Below, piece after piece: positions 37,121-49,778 of a DNA stretch of 64,000 bases (position 1 is its first letter; each line of letters opens with the position of its first letter). The DNA comes from Lichtheimia corymbifera B2541. Its lineage: Eukaryota; Mucoromycota; Mucoromycetes; Mucorales; Lichtheimiaceae. The translations under genes were made by a program, and so were the position numbers. Location: positions 1 to 64,000 of the forward strand of contig JNEU01000986.1 in assembly GCA_000697475.1 (NCBI GenBank), read 5' to 3'. The notes beneath the pieces were generated by a model. It searched no databases. It saw only the letters and a program-made list of their open reading frames with translations, and was not told the DNA's origin.

Positions 37121-40100
37121 ATGGATCAAAGCAATCCTTCACTCGGGCATCAGCATTACGATGCCTACTCTGTTAGATCTCCTTCTCTTGCATCACCACG
37201 TATTCATCCAACATCACCAGGTCAATACATGGTCTCTGGTGGTGGTCGATCAACACCCAATTTCCGCAAAATGGCCCTGACGCAACAGCATCATCCGATC
37301 GTTGCAGATTCTTCTTCAAATCGAACACAACATGTGTACATGGCCAATCCAGCAATACATGATAATGTGCCACCTATGCCATCTATGCATCCAATCTATA
37401 TGTCACCCTCCTCCACCACGCATCGACAACACCAGCATCCTGCTATGGCTGCTTCATCACCAGCAATGACAGCTACACCACCACCACCTGCTGCTCATCG
37501 TCATCATCACCATCACCACCATCATCATCATGCAACATCCTATCATCGTCATCAACAGAGTTATTCCATGCCTTCATCACGACGTAATGATCCAACAAAA
37601 AGAACAAAGCGAGTGCCTTTATACAAGGGCAATTTGGTGATTGAATGCCCTGTGCCATCGCGACTTATGCATGCCAACCCACGCAAAGATACAGAATTTA
37701 GCCACATGCGTTATTCAGCAGTAACATGCGATCCAGATGATTTTGCCAGATCACGTTACACTTTGCGTCCTCGTCTTATGAATCGCCAAACGGAGCTATT
37801 TATCGTGATGACCATGTACAATGTATGTATACTAAGAATATATATAGCAGAGCGTAACAAGGATGACACTATTATAGGAAGATCGCGAGTTGTTTTGTCG
37901 GACCATGCATGGTGTCATGAAAAATATAGCACATTTATGCTCAAGAACACGTTCGCAAATGTGGGACACAGAAGGATGGAAAAAGGTGGTTGTATGTATT
38001 GTTGCCGATGGCCGAAACAAGTGCGATCCCGATGTCTTGAATGTGCTTGCAGCTATGGGTGTCTACCAACGAGGTGTTGCCAAAAATATGGTGAATGACA
38101 AGGCTGTCAAGGCTCATTTGTACGAGGTAAAATTGAACTTTTATTCCTGTAACGTGCGACTCGAGTTAACCCCTCGTATGTAGTACACAGTCCAAGTATC
38201 CGTGGATCCGGATATGCGCATCAAAGGGGCTGAACGAGGCATTGTGCCAGTGCAAATCCTATTTTGTCTCAAGGAACAAAATGCGAAAAAGATCAATTCT
38301 CATCGCTGGTTCTTTAATGCTTTCGGCCCGATTCTCCAGCCGAATGTGTGTGTCTTGTTGGATGTGGGGACAAGGCCTGGCAATACATCCATCTACCATA
38401 TCTGGAAAACCTTTGATCTGAATGCCACCATTGCAGGTGCCTGTGGTGAGATACGAGTGCAAACCAAGGGGGGTATGGCCTTGTTGAATCCTTTGGTGGC
38501 AGCACAAAACTTTGAATACAAAATGTCCAACATCCTTGACAAGCCGCTGGAATCCGTGTTTGGGTATATATCCGTACTGCCAGGTGCATTTTCGGCATAT
38601 CGATATGCTGCTCTTCAGAATGACTGTCATGGAAATGGTAATGCTTGTGCATGCTTACGTAAAAGATAAAGAGCTGACAGTATTATTATGATGAAGGTCC
38701 TTTGCAAAAGTACTTTTTGGGTGAACATGGCGTATCAGCATCCTCTGATATCTTCACCGCCAATATGTATCTTGCTGAGGATCGTATTTTATGTTTTGAG
38801 TTGCTGGCAAAGAAACATGAAAAATGGGTGCTCAAATATGTACAGTCTGCATTTGGTGAGACGGATTGCCCAGATCAGCTTCCCGAATTCCTCTCACAAC
38901 GACGCCGTTGGTTGAATGGAAGCTTTTTTGCTGCCATTTATTCCACGTGCCATTTTCATCGCGTCTGGAGCACGAGTCATTCGGTGGCAAGAAAGCTGAT
39001 GTTGACTGTACAGTTTGCATTCAACTTTGCCAACCTTGTTTTCAATTGGCTAGGCATGGTAAGATCCGCCCTATTTTATGCATGTTCTCTTTCTCATATC
39101 AATCCAGGCCAATTTCTATTTGACATGTTACTTTGTCAGCAAGTCACTTTCACCACCTGATATGGATCCCATTGGCAATCGATGGGGTGAACGCATTTTC
39201 GAATCCTTACGGTACCTCTACATCTTTTTATTCATCGTCTCTTTTATATGCTCGATGGGAAATCGACCCCAAGGGTAAGTTGCCACGTGGGCATTATGGA
39301 TGCATCTTATTTGGTGTGTGTGTGTGTGTGTGTGTGTATGTTAATTGCATGATGCAGGTCCAAGTGGATGTTTGTGGTCTCTGTGTTGGCGTATGCAGTT
39401 ATTATGGGCTATACCATTTTTGCTGGTGGATGGCTTATGCGACAAAGCATTGTTAAGGGCATGCAGGAAGCAGGATGGAGCCAAGACAACAATGCAATGA
39501 TTAATCTTGGGATCCTTATCGGCGAAGCTGAATTCCGAAATATCTTTATATCGACGATCTCGACATATGGACTTTACATTTTGTCAAGCTTGCTTTATCT
39601 TGATCCATGGCATATGATCACGAGCGTGGTCCAATATCTCCTCCTACTACCAACCTATGTCAATATCCTCAATGTATATGCCTTTTGCAACACACATGAT
39701 GTCAGGTAATGAATGAATGTAAGCATATGAGTCCTTCACTCAACATTGAGATTCATAGCTGGGGTACCAAGGGTGATAATTCCTTACCGATGGACCTTGG
39801 TGTGGCGAGTAAACCAGTCAACACGGAAAAAGGGATCGAGGAAGTGGAGGTGGAGATGGCGGAGGAACAAGAAATGATTGATAAGTATTACGACGCCGCT
39901 TTACAAAACCTGCAAATCAAGCAAGACATTGTAACACAGGTGGGTAGGAGTGTTGTGGTAGTAGTGGATCGAGTAAAAAGGGATTTTAATGACGGCCCTA
40001 TTATAGAGTCGACCGCCTCATATGAAGCAAGATGACTATTATCGTGGGTTCAGGACCAGGCTTGTTTTGGCCTGGATAGGCTGTAACGCACTGCTGGTTG

Positions 40101-40282
40101 CCTTTGTCACGAGCGGAAGTTTTCGATCGTTCTTATCCACCGATGATCAAACGGAGGAAGAATATATGCGAGAGGTGTCCATGTCATACACTGGTGTTGT
40201 TTTATGGACTGTGGCAGCCATGTCAGCCTTTAGATTCTTTGGTAGCATGATGTACCTTTTATTACGTTGTTTCCGGTTGTAA
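37121..40282 (+). CDS. Chitin synthase, family 1 (class I-III type)
   Basis: Eight exons: 37121-37822, 37878-38126, 38184-38637, 38697-39058, 39108-39274, 39358-39705, 39759-39939, 40007-40282; 912 aa. The N-terminal 150 residues are disordered, Ser/Pro/His-rich, with a run of about ten histidines (37503-37530). The catalytic domain follows: [44 protein letters not shown] (EDR) and QRRRWLNGS (QRRRW near residue 536). The conserved [13 protein letters not shown] is rebuilt across an intron. C-terminal membrane helices end the protein. The enzyme polymerises UDP-GlcNAc into chitin at the plasma membrane. Class I, II or III cannot be fixed by eye. The intron at 39275-39357 carries a (TG)n tract. 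Confidence 0.93.
39314..39338. repeat. (TG)n microsatellite inside a chitin synthase intron
   Basis: About twelve TG units in the 83-nt intron between exons 5 and 6. Length changes here could affect intron size but not the coding sequence. Confidence 0.85.
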
Positions 40283-40714
40283 AATAGACGAGTGTACAGT
40301 CTATAATCTTCCCCATCCGTGGCTTTTGTGTCGGATTGAGACATGCGTTGAGCAAGATTTGTTACACAGGGCGATAAGCCCAATGGATGGATGGATCATA
40401 TTTTTAGTGATTGTGTATGCTTTTGTATTGATGTCATCATTGTATTTCTAAAAGTAAAAAGGCAGATGACAATGATGATTGTGAGCAATTTGCATTAGCA
40501 AAATAGTGGGCAGCAGCCTAAGCCTAGTAAGGGTGAATGTTTTTGATTTGGTATCGCCTGGACGATCTGCCAATCAGTTTAGCCATGAGGGATCGAACTA
40601 AAATAAGAGACAAGGCTTCTTTACCGATTTAGGATACATCCAGAAAAGGTTCCTCGCTCCTTTTTCTCTCTCTTTCTCTTTTTCCAAAGCACACACCTCT
40701 CTTGCATCATCACC

Positions 40715-42356
40715 ATGCCAGCTGCTACCATGGTATCGCAAGGGCCTGCTATCATTGTGCCTGATGCCAGCAGTGATAATACGTTTAATCATCACCATAA
40801 CAACAGCTTTGTCGCCAAGCGGAAGAACTCTCTACCACCCTCCTCCTCTTCTTTTGAACTTGATACCCGATCACCCACATCACCCAACCATTACTTTAAG
40901 CAGCAACTCTATAACCGTGGCAATGGTGGTGGGTTTAGTAGTAGTGATGCACCTCAGTCTCTTCCAACTCCACCGTTGCCATCGTCAGAGGAATACAGCT
41001 ATCCACCACCCTCATTGCAGCCTCATCAACAACAGCCCTCTCCGCCTTCATCCACTGGCTTTCCTTCGTCAGCATTCAAAGACCACGATCTTGAATCGGA
41101 TCTCTCGACTCGCCATGTTGACTCGACCCAAGCGAATCCCTTGCAAAATCTTGTCAACCTTGTGGTTCCTCATCAGTTCTCGTTATCGGACAATCTCAAA
41201 TTCATTCTCAACTGCTGCATGTGGTATTCATCATCGTCGTTGACCAACAATACTGGCAAGCAGATCTTGAATGTCTTCAGATATCCTGTCACATTGACCT
41301 TTGTGCAATTCGGTCTCGTGGCTTTGTTTTGCTATATGGCAGCTGTGCTCTTCAAAATCACCGATATACGACGACCAACGCACCGGATAGCAACGACCAT
41401 GTCTCCCTTGGCTGGCTTTTTGATTGTGGGTCATGTATTTTCAAGCATTGCTATTAGCAGAGTACCCGTGAGTTTGGTACACACGATCAAGGTAAATAGG
41501 ATTACCATATGTGTCTATGTGCGTGTGTGCACCCCACATGGGATAGGTGAATTAATGCATCTTGATTATGTAGGCATTGGCACCTTTATTCACAGTGATG
41601 TTTTACCGATTCATTTTCAATGTCAAGTACTCGTCCAGTGTTTACGTATCCTTGTTACCACTCACTCTTGGTGTGATCCTCGCTTGCACGTTCACCTTCT
41701 CCAACAATCTGATTGGCTTGACCTGTGCATTCTTGTCCTGCCTTGTCTTTGTCACGCAAAACATCTTTAGCAAAAAGTTGCTATTCAAGGAATCCAATCT
41801 CGGCAAAGGCGATCCCAACAAGCTTGACAAGATGAATATGCTCTTTTACTCGTCACTTTTATCCTTTGTACTCATGTCGCCATTGTGGTTGTATTCGGAT
41901 GGTGGTCGACTCTTATTCAGCAGCGAACAAGAACAACGCGATGTCAGCTCAACACAATTGATCATGTACTTTGTGCTTAATGGTATCACCAACTTTTCTC
42001 AAAACTGGTTCGCGTTTACGACATTGAGCATGACTTCACCGGTTACCTATTCCATTGCCTCCTTGGTGAAGCGTATTTTCGTGATTGTGATGAGCATTAT
42101 TTGGTTTGGCCAAGTCGTATCATTTGCACAATGGATCGGTATTCTGTTGACCTTTGTCGGATTATGGATGTATCAAAGTGCCAAGCGGGATGTCGATCGT
42201 GGAGAATCCAGGATACGGGAGAAATCATTGGATGTGTTACCTACTTCTTCCTCAGCAACGACAGATGTTGGTACCGACAATGTGGGATCATCGTTGCAAT
42301 CATGGATCGCTGGACGATGGAATGCAACGGCTGGAAGGGATACCAAGATCCACTAA
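40715..42356 (+). CDS. Triose-phosphate/nucleotide-sugar transporter family protein (TPT, Sly41-like)
   Basis: Two exons, 40715-41491 and 41574-42356, in phase 0; 519 aa. About 155 disordered Ser/Pro/Gln-rich residues precede a ten-helix TPT/DMT domain. It begins FILNCCMWYSSSSLTNNTGK and continues with RYPVTLTFVQFGLVALFCY and VSLVHTIKALAPLFTVMFYR, where the IKALAP block lies on the splice. QNIFSKKLLF and TSPVTYSIASLVKRIFVIVM are further family blocks. These proteins exchange phosphorylated sugars or nucleotide sugars across ER/Golgi membranes; Sly41 is the closest well-known fungal relative by pattern. Substrate cannot be told. It converges with the small membrane protein gene. Confidence 0.85.
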
Positions 42357-42471
42357 CAACCCTTCCTTTTTCACTTTCACCTTCATTCCCCCCCTCCTCC
42401 TCTCCTCTTACTATACGTCTCCCATGTTCATATCACATGTATTCTCTCTTGTATACAGTCCTCTGCATTTT

Positions 42472-42483
42472 GCCCCCCCCCCC
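42472..42483. repeat. Poly-C tract
   Basis: A C homopolymer of about a dozen bases in the 3' region of the TPT transporter gene. Confidence 0.8.
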
Positions 42484-42674
42484 TTCCCATTGCATGCCCG
42501 TTCCTTTTGCATCCATGCACACTCACTTTTTTGACTTGTTTTGCTTATTAGACTACTGATTTATAATTACAATGAGAATTTTTCTTTTGGATACACTCTG
42601 ATGGGAATGGAATGAAGAAGGTGGGGGGATATCTTGGAATACTACTACAAAAGCAGTGGAGGAGGAGGATATAG

Positions 42675-43197
42675 TCAACAAGCGGTACATGTGGTTGGAG
42701 GACTCCAAATGTAAACGTTAGCCACGATGCATAAAAGTGTCAAAGAAGCCGCCTGCGCAATGATCAGCCATTTGAACTTGGGATCAAGATCGCCAATATT
42801 CCACCAGCTCATCTATTATGATAATCAATAAAGTGTACATCCACCTATATCTTGATGATACTTGCCAGTTTTCGCAAACACAGCGCGTAAACGAGGACGC
42901 TAATGCCTAAGGAAGAAATGTCAAAACATTGGATACGCACACACACATACACATCTTTTTTCTCCACTTGCCAAATAAAAAGTGAACAGGCGACTTTCCA
43001 AAGCCATGCACCATGGAGCTCATCAAAGTGAATGCAACAAACCCCATGACGAGGTACGATAGAGCATTGTTGATAAATCGTTCCTAACAATCATGACCAC
43101 CCCATTCAACAACTAGACTCTTCAAGATGCGACTTGGTCATAGTAGCGACTTTACTTGACGACTGGTGCCTTCAAACAGTGGTGGATCGTACTCCAT
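42675..43197 (-). CDS. Small multi-span membrane protein with apparent GC-AG introns
   Basis: Four exons are proposed: 43156-43197, 42972-43083, 42866-42906 and 42675-42812; 110 aa. It begins MEYDPPLFEGTSRQ. Hydrophobic stretches follow (ALSYLVMGFVAFTLMSSMV, ISVLVYALCLRKL, FKWLIIAQAASLTLLCIVA) and it ends TTCTAC. The first intron is ordinary. The second and third need GC donors, both with the context G|GCAAGT. For the second, a GT-AG alternative exists (42968 to 42899) that changes only a few residues. For the third, the only way found to keep the last hydrophobic exon in frame is the GC donor. The family is not recognised. Topology suggests a three-span membrane protein. Confidence 0.55.
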
Positions 43198-43422
43198 GCA
43201 TTCAAAGGAAAAAGACCGAAAGACGACATGGAACACTGACGCAGCTCTGGGGTAAGTTCAAATTGTGCTGAATATACATCAGTTGCATTACCTTGTGATA
43301 TGAGCACATGATTCATCATCATAGCTTCCTCCTCCTTCCTTTTCATGTGAGAGTAGTAGTAGCAGCAGCAATGTTTGGTTTCTTCGGTTATCACTCCCTC
43401 TTTCTGGTGATCGAATGTGGTG

Positions 43423-44309
43423 ATGATGATGTTGGTAAGTGACAATTAAGACCAACACCCCTTTTTTGACTCGTATCTCATTGTTTATTATTGATAGAAA
43501 AAGATACCTGTGCATAGGGATGCATACACTACAGAGAATGTAAGTTTTTTGTTTCGTGTTGATAGGGAAAATAAGGATGGGTTCTCACAATGCCAACTGT
43601 ATTGCAATACTTTTTAACTCTTGGTCAGTATGCATAGGTCGATTTCCTTATTCAGCTTCAGGGTCCTTCCATGGCTGGCCGCGCCCTTGGACCTCTTACT
43701 ACTATCATCTACGCCTGTTCCTCATATGTTATGTCGATCGAACCCGTCAAAACTGCAATAGATCGCTTGTTCCACCATTTCCTGGTTTGCCAAACTCTGT
43801 TGATGGATCCAACCAATTCCCAAAACCAAGATACAAGGCCGTCTTATTACTTACCATTTTACATCATCAATCCCTTGCTGCTGGGCAATCCCATTTGCTG
43901 GTTTGGAATCAAAGGTAAATGTTACGGATCCAATCGCTGGATGGATTTCATCTATCATCACCATTGGATTAAAGAGGATGATGTAATTATTTTGGTTCTA
44001 ATACATCTGCTAGATACATGAATGAACCCATTCGGACAATGCATATCATTGAGGATCCCATAAGCCGGTGTCTCTATCACGTATACCTGTGTTTGTGTTT
44101 TTCTTTTTGGGTGCCTCTTGTGCAGGTGATTGGGGACCGTGGACCAATATCAAAGTAAGCGATACACACAATCTTCCCTCTCTCTCTCGCTCTCACTCTT
44201 TGATTATATCAACGTCTCCGCTCTATTAATACATCATTAACATCTATAGCATGATAAGGGCGTTCCAAAGTACCTTTCCAGCTTTAAATGGTGTCCCCGA
44301 TTCATGAAG
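43423..44309 (+). CDS. Unresolved spliced ORF chain, possible 5' part of the mucin-like gene
   Basis: A phase-consistent chain can be built from 43423-43434, 43498-43539, 43638-43914, 44126-44154 and 44250-44309. It gives 140 codons, including GRALGPLTTIIYACSSYV, NPICWFGIKGDWGPWTNIK and SFKWCPRFMK. No stop follows before the next gene. Splicing 44309 to 44380 would fuse it in frame to the secreted protein that otherwise starts at 44401. A competing frame across 43556-43918 is also open, so the correct frame is not certain. No family is recognised. It may be a separate gene, a 5' extension, or chance; transcript data are needed. Confidence 0.25.
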
Positions 44310-44400
44310 GTATATATTACAGCCGCTCTTCGTGGTTTCAAGCACCCACATTTATATTTTACTTCTTTCTTTTATCCAGCAGCTACTTATTTATTTCAAC

Positions 44401-47400
44401 ATGCTCTTTGGTCAGTATATGATACTGCCCATTTTGCTCTTCCTCTGTTATGGAACAACGCTTGTAAACTCGTAAGTGGCTATGGATTCTGGTTGTTCTC
44501 TACAATGCTAACTTTTTGTCTTTTGTGTTTTAGTTTCCCCGCCTTTTTTGGATTTGGTTCATCGACACAATTTGATCAAGCTCAAGCTACACCTGAAGCT
44601 CTTACTCAAGGTATAACCATGATCAAAGTTAACTATATAAGATACTAACATTACATAGACAATGCTATGGTTCCTATGATCACCGATAACATGCTTATCC
44701 ACTACTGCATGAGCAACCGAGAGCATGAGACCTGCAAAGAAATGTTCGATATGCTGTATACGTACTTTGCTGAAAAACTTTCGGATGATGAACAACTTCG
44801 TATGGTGACTGATCATAAGGTATGTGGATGGATCTATTCTCTGGTGAACATTGTGAAGACTGACTCAAGATGATGTATTCTAGGCTTCAATGGAAAAGCG
44901 CTCAGATAGGTCGTTCGCACATGTGCAGGTAAGCTTCGAGAAATTGGGGGGGGGGGGCGCATGGAGTAGATGCCTCTTTGTGCTTCACATAAAGGAATTG
45001 GAATTTCATCTAATGGAATATTCATTATAGCGTGAGCAAGTGCTTTATGACGGAGTTGCATATTGCCCCTGCAGCCCAGGTTCTACAGCTGGCGCCACAC
45101 CCAACGATCAAGCCACACCCTGCACTGCAGCCGCCACGATCACTGTTGAAAACACGGCTACCGTGACAACTGCTGGTGCTGCAGCAACAGGCGATTGCCA
45201 AGCAACGGTGACCCTTAAGGAAAATTGTGATGCAACAGCAACCAATGGTCAAGGCGTTGATACTTCCAGCAATGGTGCCAATGCTAATTGCCCAACTGCT
45301 ATCGCCACAGTAACCAGCCTTCTTACCGATTCTGATATTGTATGCGGTGGATCTACCACAGCAGGGCAAGGTGGATCACCAGCGACTGTTACTGTAAGCC
45401 AATGCCAGGCAACCGTTACAAGCAACCAATGTGATCAAACAACAACCAGCACGGTGCTGCAAACGAATACAGTGGAAGAATGCCATTCTACAGCAACCAG
45501 CACAGTATTGCAAACGAATACAGTGGACGAGTGCCATTCTACAGCAACCAGCACAGTATTGCAAACGAATACAGTGGAAGAATGCCATTCTACGGTGACC
45601 AACACGGTGGTGCAAACGAATACGGTGGACGAGTGCCATTCTACAGGAACCACCACTGTACCAGGATCTTCCTCTGTTAGTCAAGCTACAAGCAGCACAG
45701 CATGTCCTACATGTCTCCCTCCAGCAACCACCACTGTACCAGGATCCTCCTCTGCTAGTCAAGTCACAAGCAGCACATCACCCACCTCTGCATGCCCTAC
45801 ATGTCTCTCTTCAGCTTCTACAACCACGCCTTGTCCAACTTGCGTCTTGTCTTCCTTGACCACAACACCACCCGTTAATGAACAAACATCAACTCCACCA
45901 ACATCATCTTCCAAAACAGGTAACATCATAATACAGCATGATAAGGAACAGCAGTAGATTGATTATGCAAATTATTTAGGATCAACAAGAACTCCAGCAA
46001 CCCCAACAAAATTGAGTATGTTATTACATCTTACATCCAATTCTCAAGATTTGGTCTGACATTCACTCTTATAGCTCAAACAACAAAGCCTTTGCCATCA
46101 ACATCCACCATTCGTTCATCCACTCCTCCTGTCACAGGTAAATCTCATCTTTGCTTTATGCGACATTTGGATCATTGTATACTTACTGATATCATCCATA
46201 GCCACACCAACGACCACAGTCCCTGGAGGAAGTACAGGTACAGTATTAGCTATTAGCATTTGCTACACGACCAATTACTCACCAAACAAACAATATAACA
46301 TAGCAACGACATCGTCTATTGGAGGATCAAGTCAAACAACTACCAGCGTAGTTTTACTTCCCACGTACTCGGTATCTTCTGATTTAACACCGACAACGAA
46401 CAGGCCTACAACCACTGGTCCCTTGACTACCAGCAACGTGTTTGGAAGCAGCAGCACCCCTAATACAATCACCAGCGCGCATTCTACAACACCCAGCGGC
46501 TCTATCACATCTCCTACAGGTTCATCATCAGCACCGACAACCATCATTCTTACTTTCCCATCGGGTACTTTAACAATCACGGATACCACGGTGGATATCT
46601 TTGGATCAACTGATATTGGATGGGGTGCTTCGGTTGGTGGTGATTGGAAGATTAACTTTGGGCACGAGGTTTTGAGTGTTCCCAGCAGCTCACCATCGGC
46701 ATCATTACCCGCAACAACAACGACGGCCGTGCCAAGCAAACCAACAACGATAGCAACACCACCAACAACTGTGCCAGGAACAGCAACTACAACTACGCCT
46801 GGTGGCGGTGTAACGACTCGACCTACAACAGCAACCCATGCAACACCTACAACAACAGCTCCACGCATTACCACGCCCACAACCACAGAGCATGTTGCTA
46901 CCACTCCTCAGACTACCACCACCGCTACTACACCTGAACATCATGGAGCAACTACTACAGGCACCACCCAATCAACAGGTACTCCCACTACTACCACTCC
47001 TACTACAACAATGACGGCTACTACACCCACTAGCAATGAGCACACAACAACAACCACTGCTACTGCTGCCACACCTGATACATTGACTACGGGAACGACG
47101 ACGACATCTTGCACTGATACGTTGACCACCACTACACCTGAAGAGCATCACACCAAGCCTCATAACGACCATCATACCAAACCCCACAAGGAGCATCATG
47201 GAAAGCATCATAATCATAAGCACCACAAGCATCACAAACCCACAAAGACTGATGTTATTTCTCCTCCTGTAAGTGCTACCACCACTATCATTGTTTATAT
47301 TCAATTAACATGTGCTCTCTTTATCCAGCTACCCACTCATTGTTATCAACAACCAGGAGGTGGACCTGTGCATTGTGTTACTTTGACGGATGAAATGCCA

Positions 47401-47921
47401 CCTGTGAGTGTTTACTTTTCTCCTGTATACGTCGTTTATACTTACCTTGATGCCTTATGTAGCTCCCAACTACCCATTGTTATCAACAGCCAGGAGGTGG
47501 ACCCACCCATTGTGTTACCATTACAGGCCCCCCACCAGCAGAATTGACTGAAGCGGTCAAAGAGACGCCAACTCCTGATGAGGATTGCGAAACCGATGAT
47601 CTAGGCCATGTAAGTCTTACATGAATATATGCAGAATGGCGATATCTAACGCGACATTCATAGCTTGTGTACCCACATGAAATGGAGGAGCACAAGGATC
47701 ATTGGAAGGATAAAGATCACTGGAAAAAGTACAAGCACTGGCATCACAAGGACCATGAGGGTGACAAGGAATGGGATGATGAGGATGAAGATGATGGTAA
47801 GTCAAAGGCACCGCATGTTTATTTATTACTCTTTGTCTAATGGATGAATTACATAGACGATGACGAGGATGATGAAGACTGGGACGAAGATGATGAAGAT
47901 TGCGACGAAGACGACGATTAG
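44401..47921 (+). CDS. Secreted Ser/Thr-rich mucin-like protein with His-rich and acidic tail
   Basis: Thirteen exons: 44401-44471, 44534-44610, 44659-44819, 44884-44928, 45031-45919, 45980-46015, 46075-46137, 46202-46237, 46304-47268, 47329-47403, 47463-47609, 47664-47796, 47857-47921; 920 aa. The N-terminus is a textbook signal peptide (MLFGQYMILPILLFLCYG, cleavage near NS-FP). A small Cys-containing domain follows, then Cys-spaced 17-residue repeats (LQTNTVEECHSTATSTV type). A long Thr/Ser/Pro region is likely heavily O-glycosylated. A His/Lys-rich block (HHGKHHNHKHHKHHK), two copies of a HCYQQPGGGP motif, and an Asp/Glu tail follow. No GPI-type hydrophobic end is seen. It is probably a cell-wall or extracellular protein; the His-rich and acidic parts could bind metal, which is inference. 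Confidence 0.7.
44947..44957. repeat. Poly-G tract inside an intron
   Basis: A run of about eleven G in the intron between exons 4 and 5 of the mucin-like gene (44929-45030). Confidence 0.85.
45442..45657 (+). repeat. 51-bp coding tandem repeats
   Basis: Four near-identical 51-bp units encode 17-residue repeats with one Cys and one His each (TNTVEECHSTATSTVLQ type). The units differ mainly by GAA/GAC and GCA/GTG changes, so the array looks recently expanded. Copy number may vary between strains. Confidence 0.85.
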
Positions 47922-48061
47922 AGACGATAAGCTATTATGTACCATCTAACACTATTCGCTACATTTCCATGTATCATCATTTATTAGCAATTTGCCTTTC
48001 TGTTTTTGTTTTTTTCATTTAATTCAAGCTACTTGTTTTTGTAATTACAATGCTGTTACAT

Positions 48062-49778
48062 TCAATTCATAAAGTTCTCGTAATTTTCCATCACATTGCT
48101 CATCGCTGTAAAGTCGAGGATCTCTGCTTGTTGTTGGGAAGTCTTGACAGCTTCATCAATCTTGGACTCTGGTTGATATAGGCAAGAATACTCGGGCTTG
48201 TGTTCAGGCATCATACCAGGGTTGAAGCTGTAATTGTAGGTTTGTTCGTGAAGTTCCCATCGACCACGGCGTCTCAAAGGATGTTCCTGCTCCACCTCAT
48301 TGGGATCGGCAAAGGTCTTAAAGTCGATGGTGGCGGGATCACTGAGTGGCGTGTCTTGACCCACAACCACTTCAACGTAAATGGTGTAACTACGCATATC
48401 ATTGACGACGGCACGCATCCATCCACGAATAGGTTGAGTGGCATTCACGGCTAAGGGTTCTCGGAAAAGGAATCGCACTTGTTGCCAATGTGTACGTTCA
48501 GCAGCTGGACCGGTTGACATTTCCACAGTCGTATTGGGGATACTGTTGTTGCCATCCTTGTTGCTGTTGTCATATGGTGGAGGTGCAAAGATCAAATCAA
48601 ACCATCCTGCAATACCATGCATCAAGCCAGTGTAACCTGCCAGCCAAGAAAAGGGCATCGTCATATCATGCAATTGTTCCAAGGTCACCGTGGAGAAATC
48701 GACTGGATGAGAATCCAAAATAGTGGATGTACTGATAAGGTTACGAGGATCAAAGTGACCCACCACAGGCATGCCTATACGTGACGATGCGTCTCAGTGT
48801 GTGTGTGTGTGTATAAGAGACACACCCCTCCCACTTACCGAACATTTCATCCCTTGCATCTTTGTACAGTGAAGTAAAGTTGATGCCGTAAAATGACGTT
48901 TGTTCCCTATATAAAAAGAAGAAGATACGTATGAGATATGAAAGAAATAAAACCTTGGCCATTGTCCAATACAAACCAAAAGCGAGCCTTGGCCATCGTT
49001 TCACTCCAAAGGGTAGCATCAGTGAAGGGAGCCAAATAAATGTTGCCTTTTGAAGGGAAAAGCGCACCACCTGGTTTCAAATAGTGATCTCTTGCATAAA
49101 TGTAACTTTCCAACTGGGAGAGGAAACGCAAGTGGTGTACATGGGGTCAATTATGCCATTGCCAGCGCGCCTTGAGTATAGAGGGAGAGGTTTTGATTGC
49201 CTACCATGCGTTCATGAAACAATAGCACACCAATTGGCTCGGAAATGATAGTGTCGACCTTGGGGATAGGTAAATCCTTGTCTTCAATCTTGGCTAAACA
49301 AGCGTCATTCTATCAGTACTATTATCCATCATCATCATCATCGCCATGTTATATATATATATACCATTCACTACGGTGATCTTTCCACGTAGAAAGCTGT
49401 TGGTGTTTTCATGCTCGACTAGCTTTTTCATCTTGTTGGCCATGTTGGATGCCTCCACAGCATACACTTGAGACGCGCCAGCTTGTACTGCAAAGTAGGA
49501 AAGAATACCCGATCCAGCACCGACATCAAGCACAGCCTTGTTCTGGAAACAGCCAGGTCCATTCATCAGAATGGCAGAACGATAAGTCGACGTGCGCACG
49601 GTATCTTGCAACATGTTTTGCTACAACCATCACTTGGATCAGTCACTGCTTGCCTAACGCGTGGATCAATCGAGTGCTGCATTACCTGATGCTGGAGCAT
49701 GGCATAGTACCCAAAGTATTGCGGATCACGATGCTCGACACCGGGCTTGTTTTCTTCTTTATCTTCTTTGCCAGACAT
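48062..49778 (-). CDS. Protein arginine methyltransferase, CARM1/PRMT4-like
   Basis: Six exons: 49686-49778, 49365-49620, 49205-49293, 48977-49113, 48839-48906, 48062-48774; 451 aa. AdoMet-binding motif I is [20 protein letters not shown] (about residues 60-80), after [11 protein letters not shown]. The double-E loop is [13 protein letters not shown] (about 134-146), closest to the CARM1 form. The THW loop (ERTHWQQV) lies near 309. The beta-barrel and dimerisation arm are present ([14 protein letters not shown]). The enzyme methylates arginines in histones and RNA-binding proteins. The intron after RFW uses a GTTTGT donor. The long C-terminus ends with QQAEILDF and an acidic/Asn tail. It is divergent from the next gene (433 bp between ATGs). 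Confidence 0.9.

Noticed and set aside
45376..45762. Minus-strand repeat ORF (128 aa)
   Set aside because: It is the antisense shadow of the 51-bp coding repeats.
46332..47304. Val/Gly-rich minus-strand ORFs opposite the mucin-like gene
   Set aside because: They are antisense reading of Thr-rich repeats (ACA/ACC), with no independent start or splice support.
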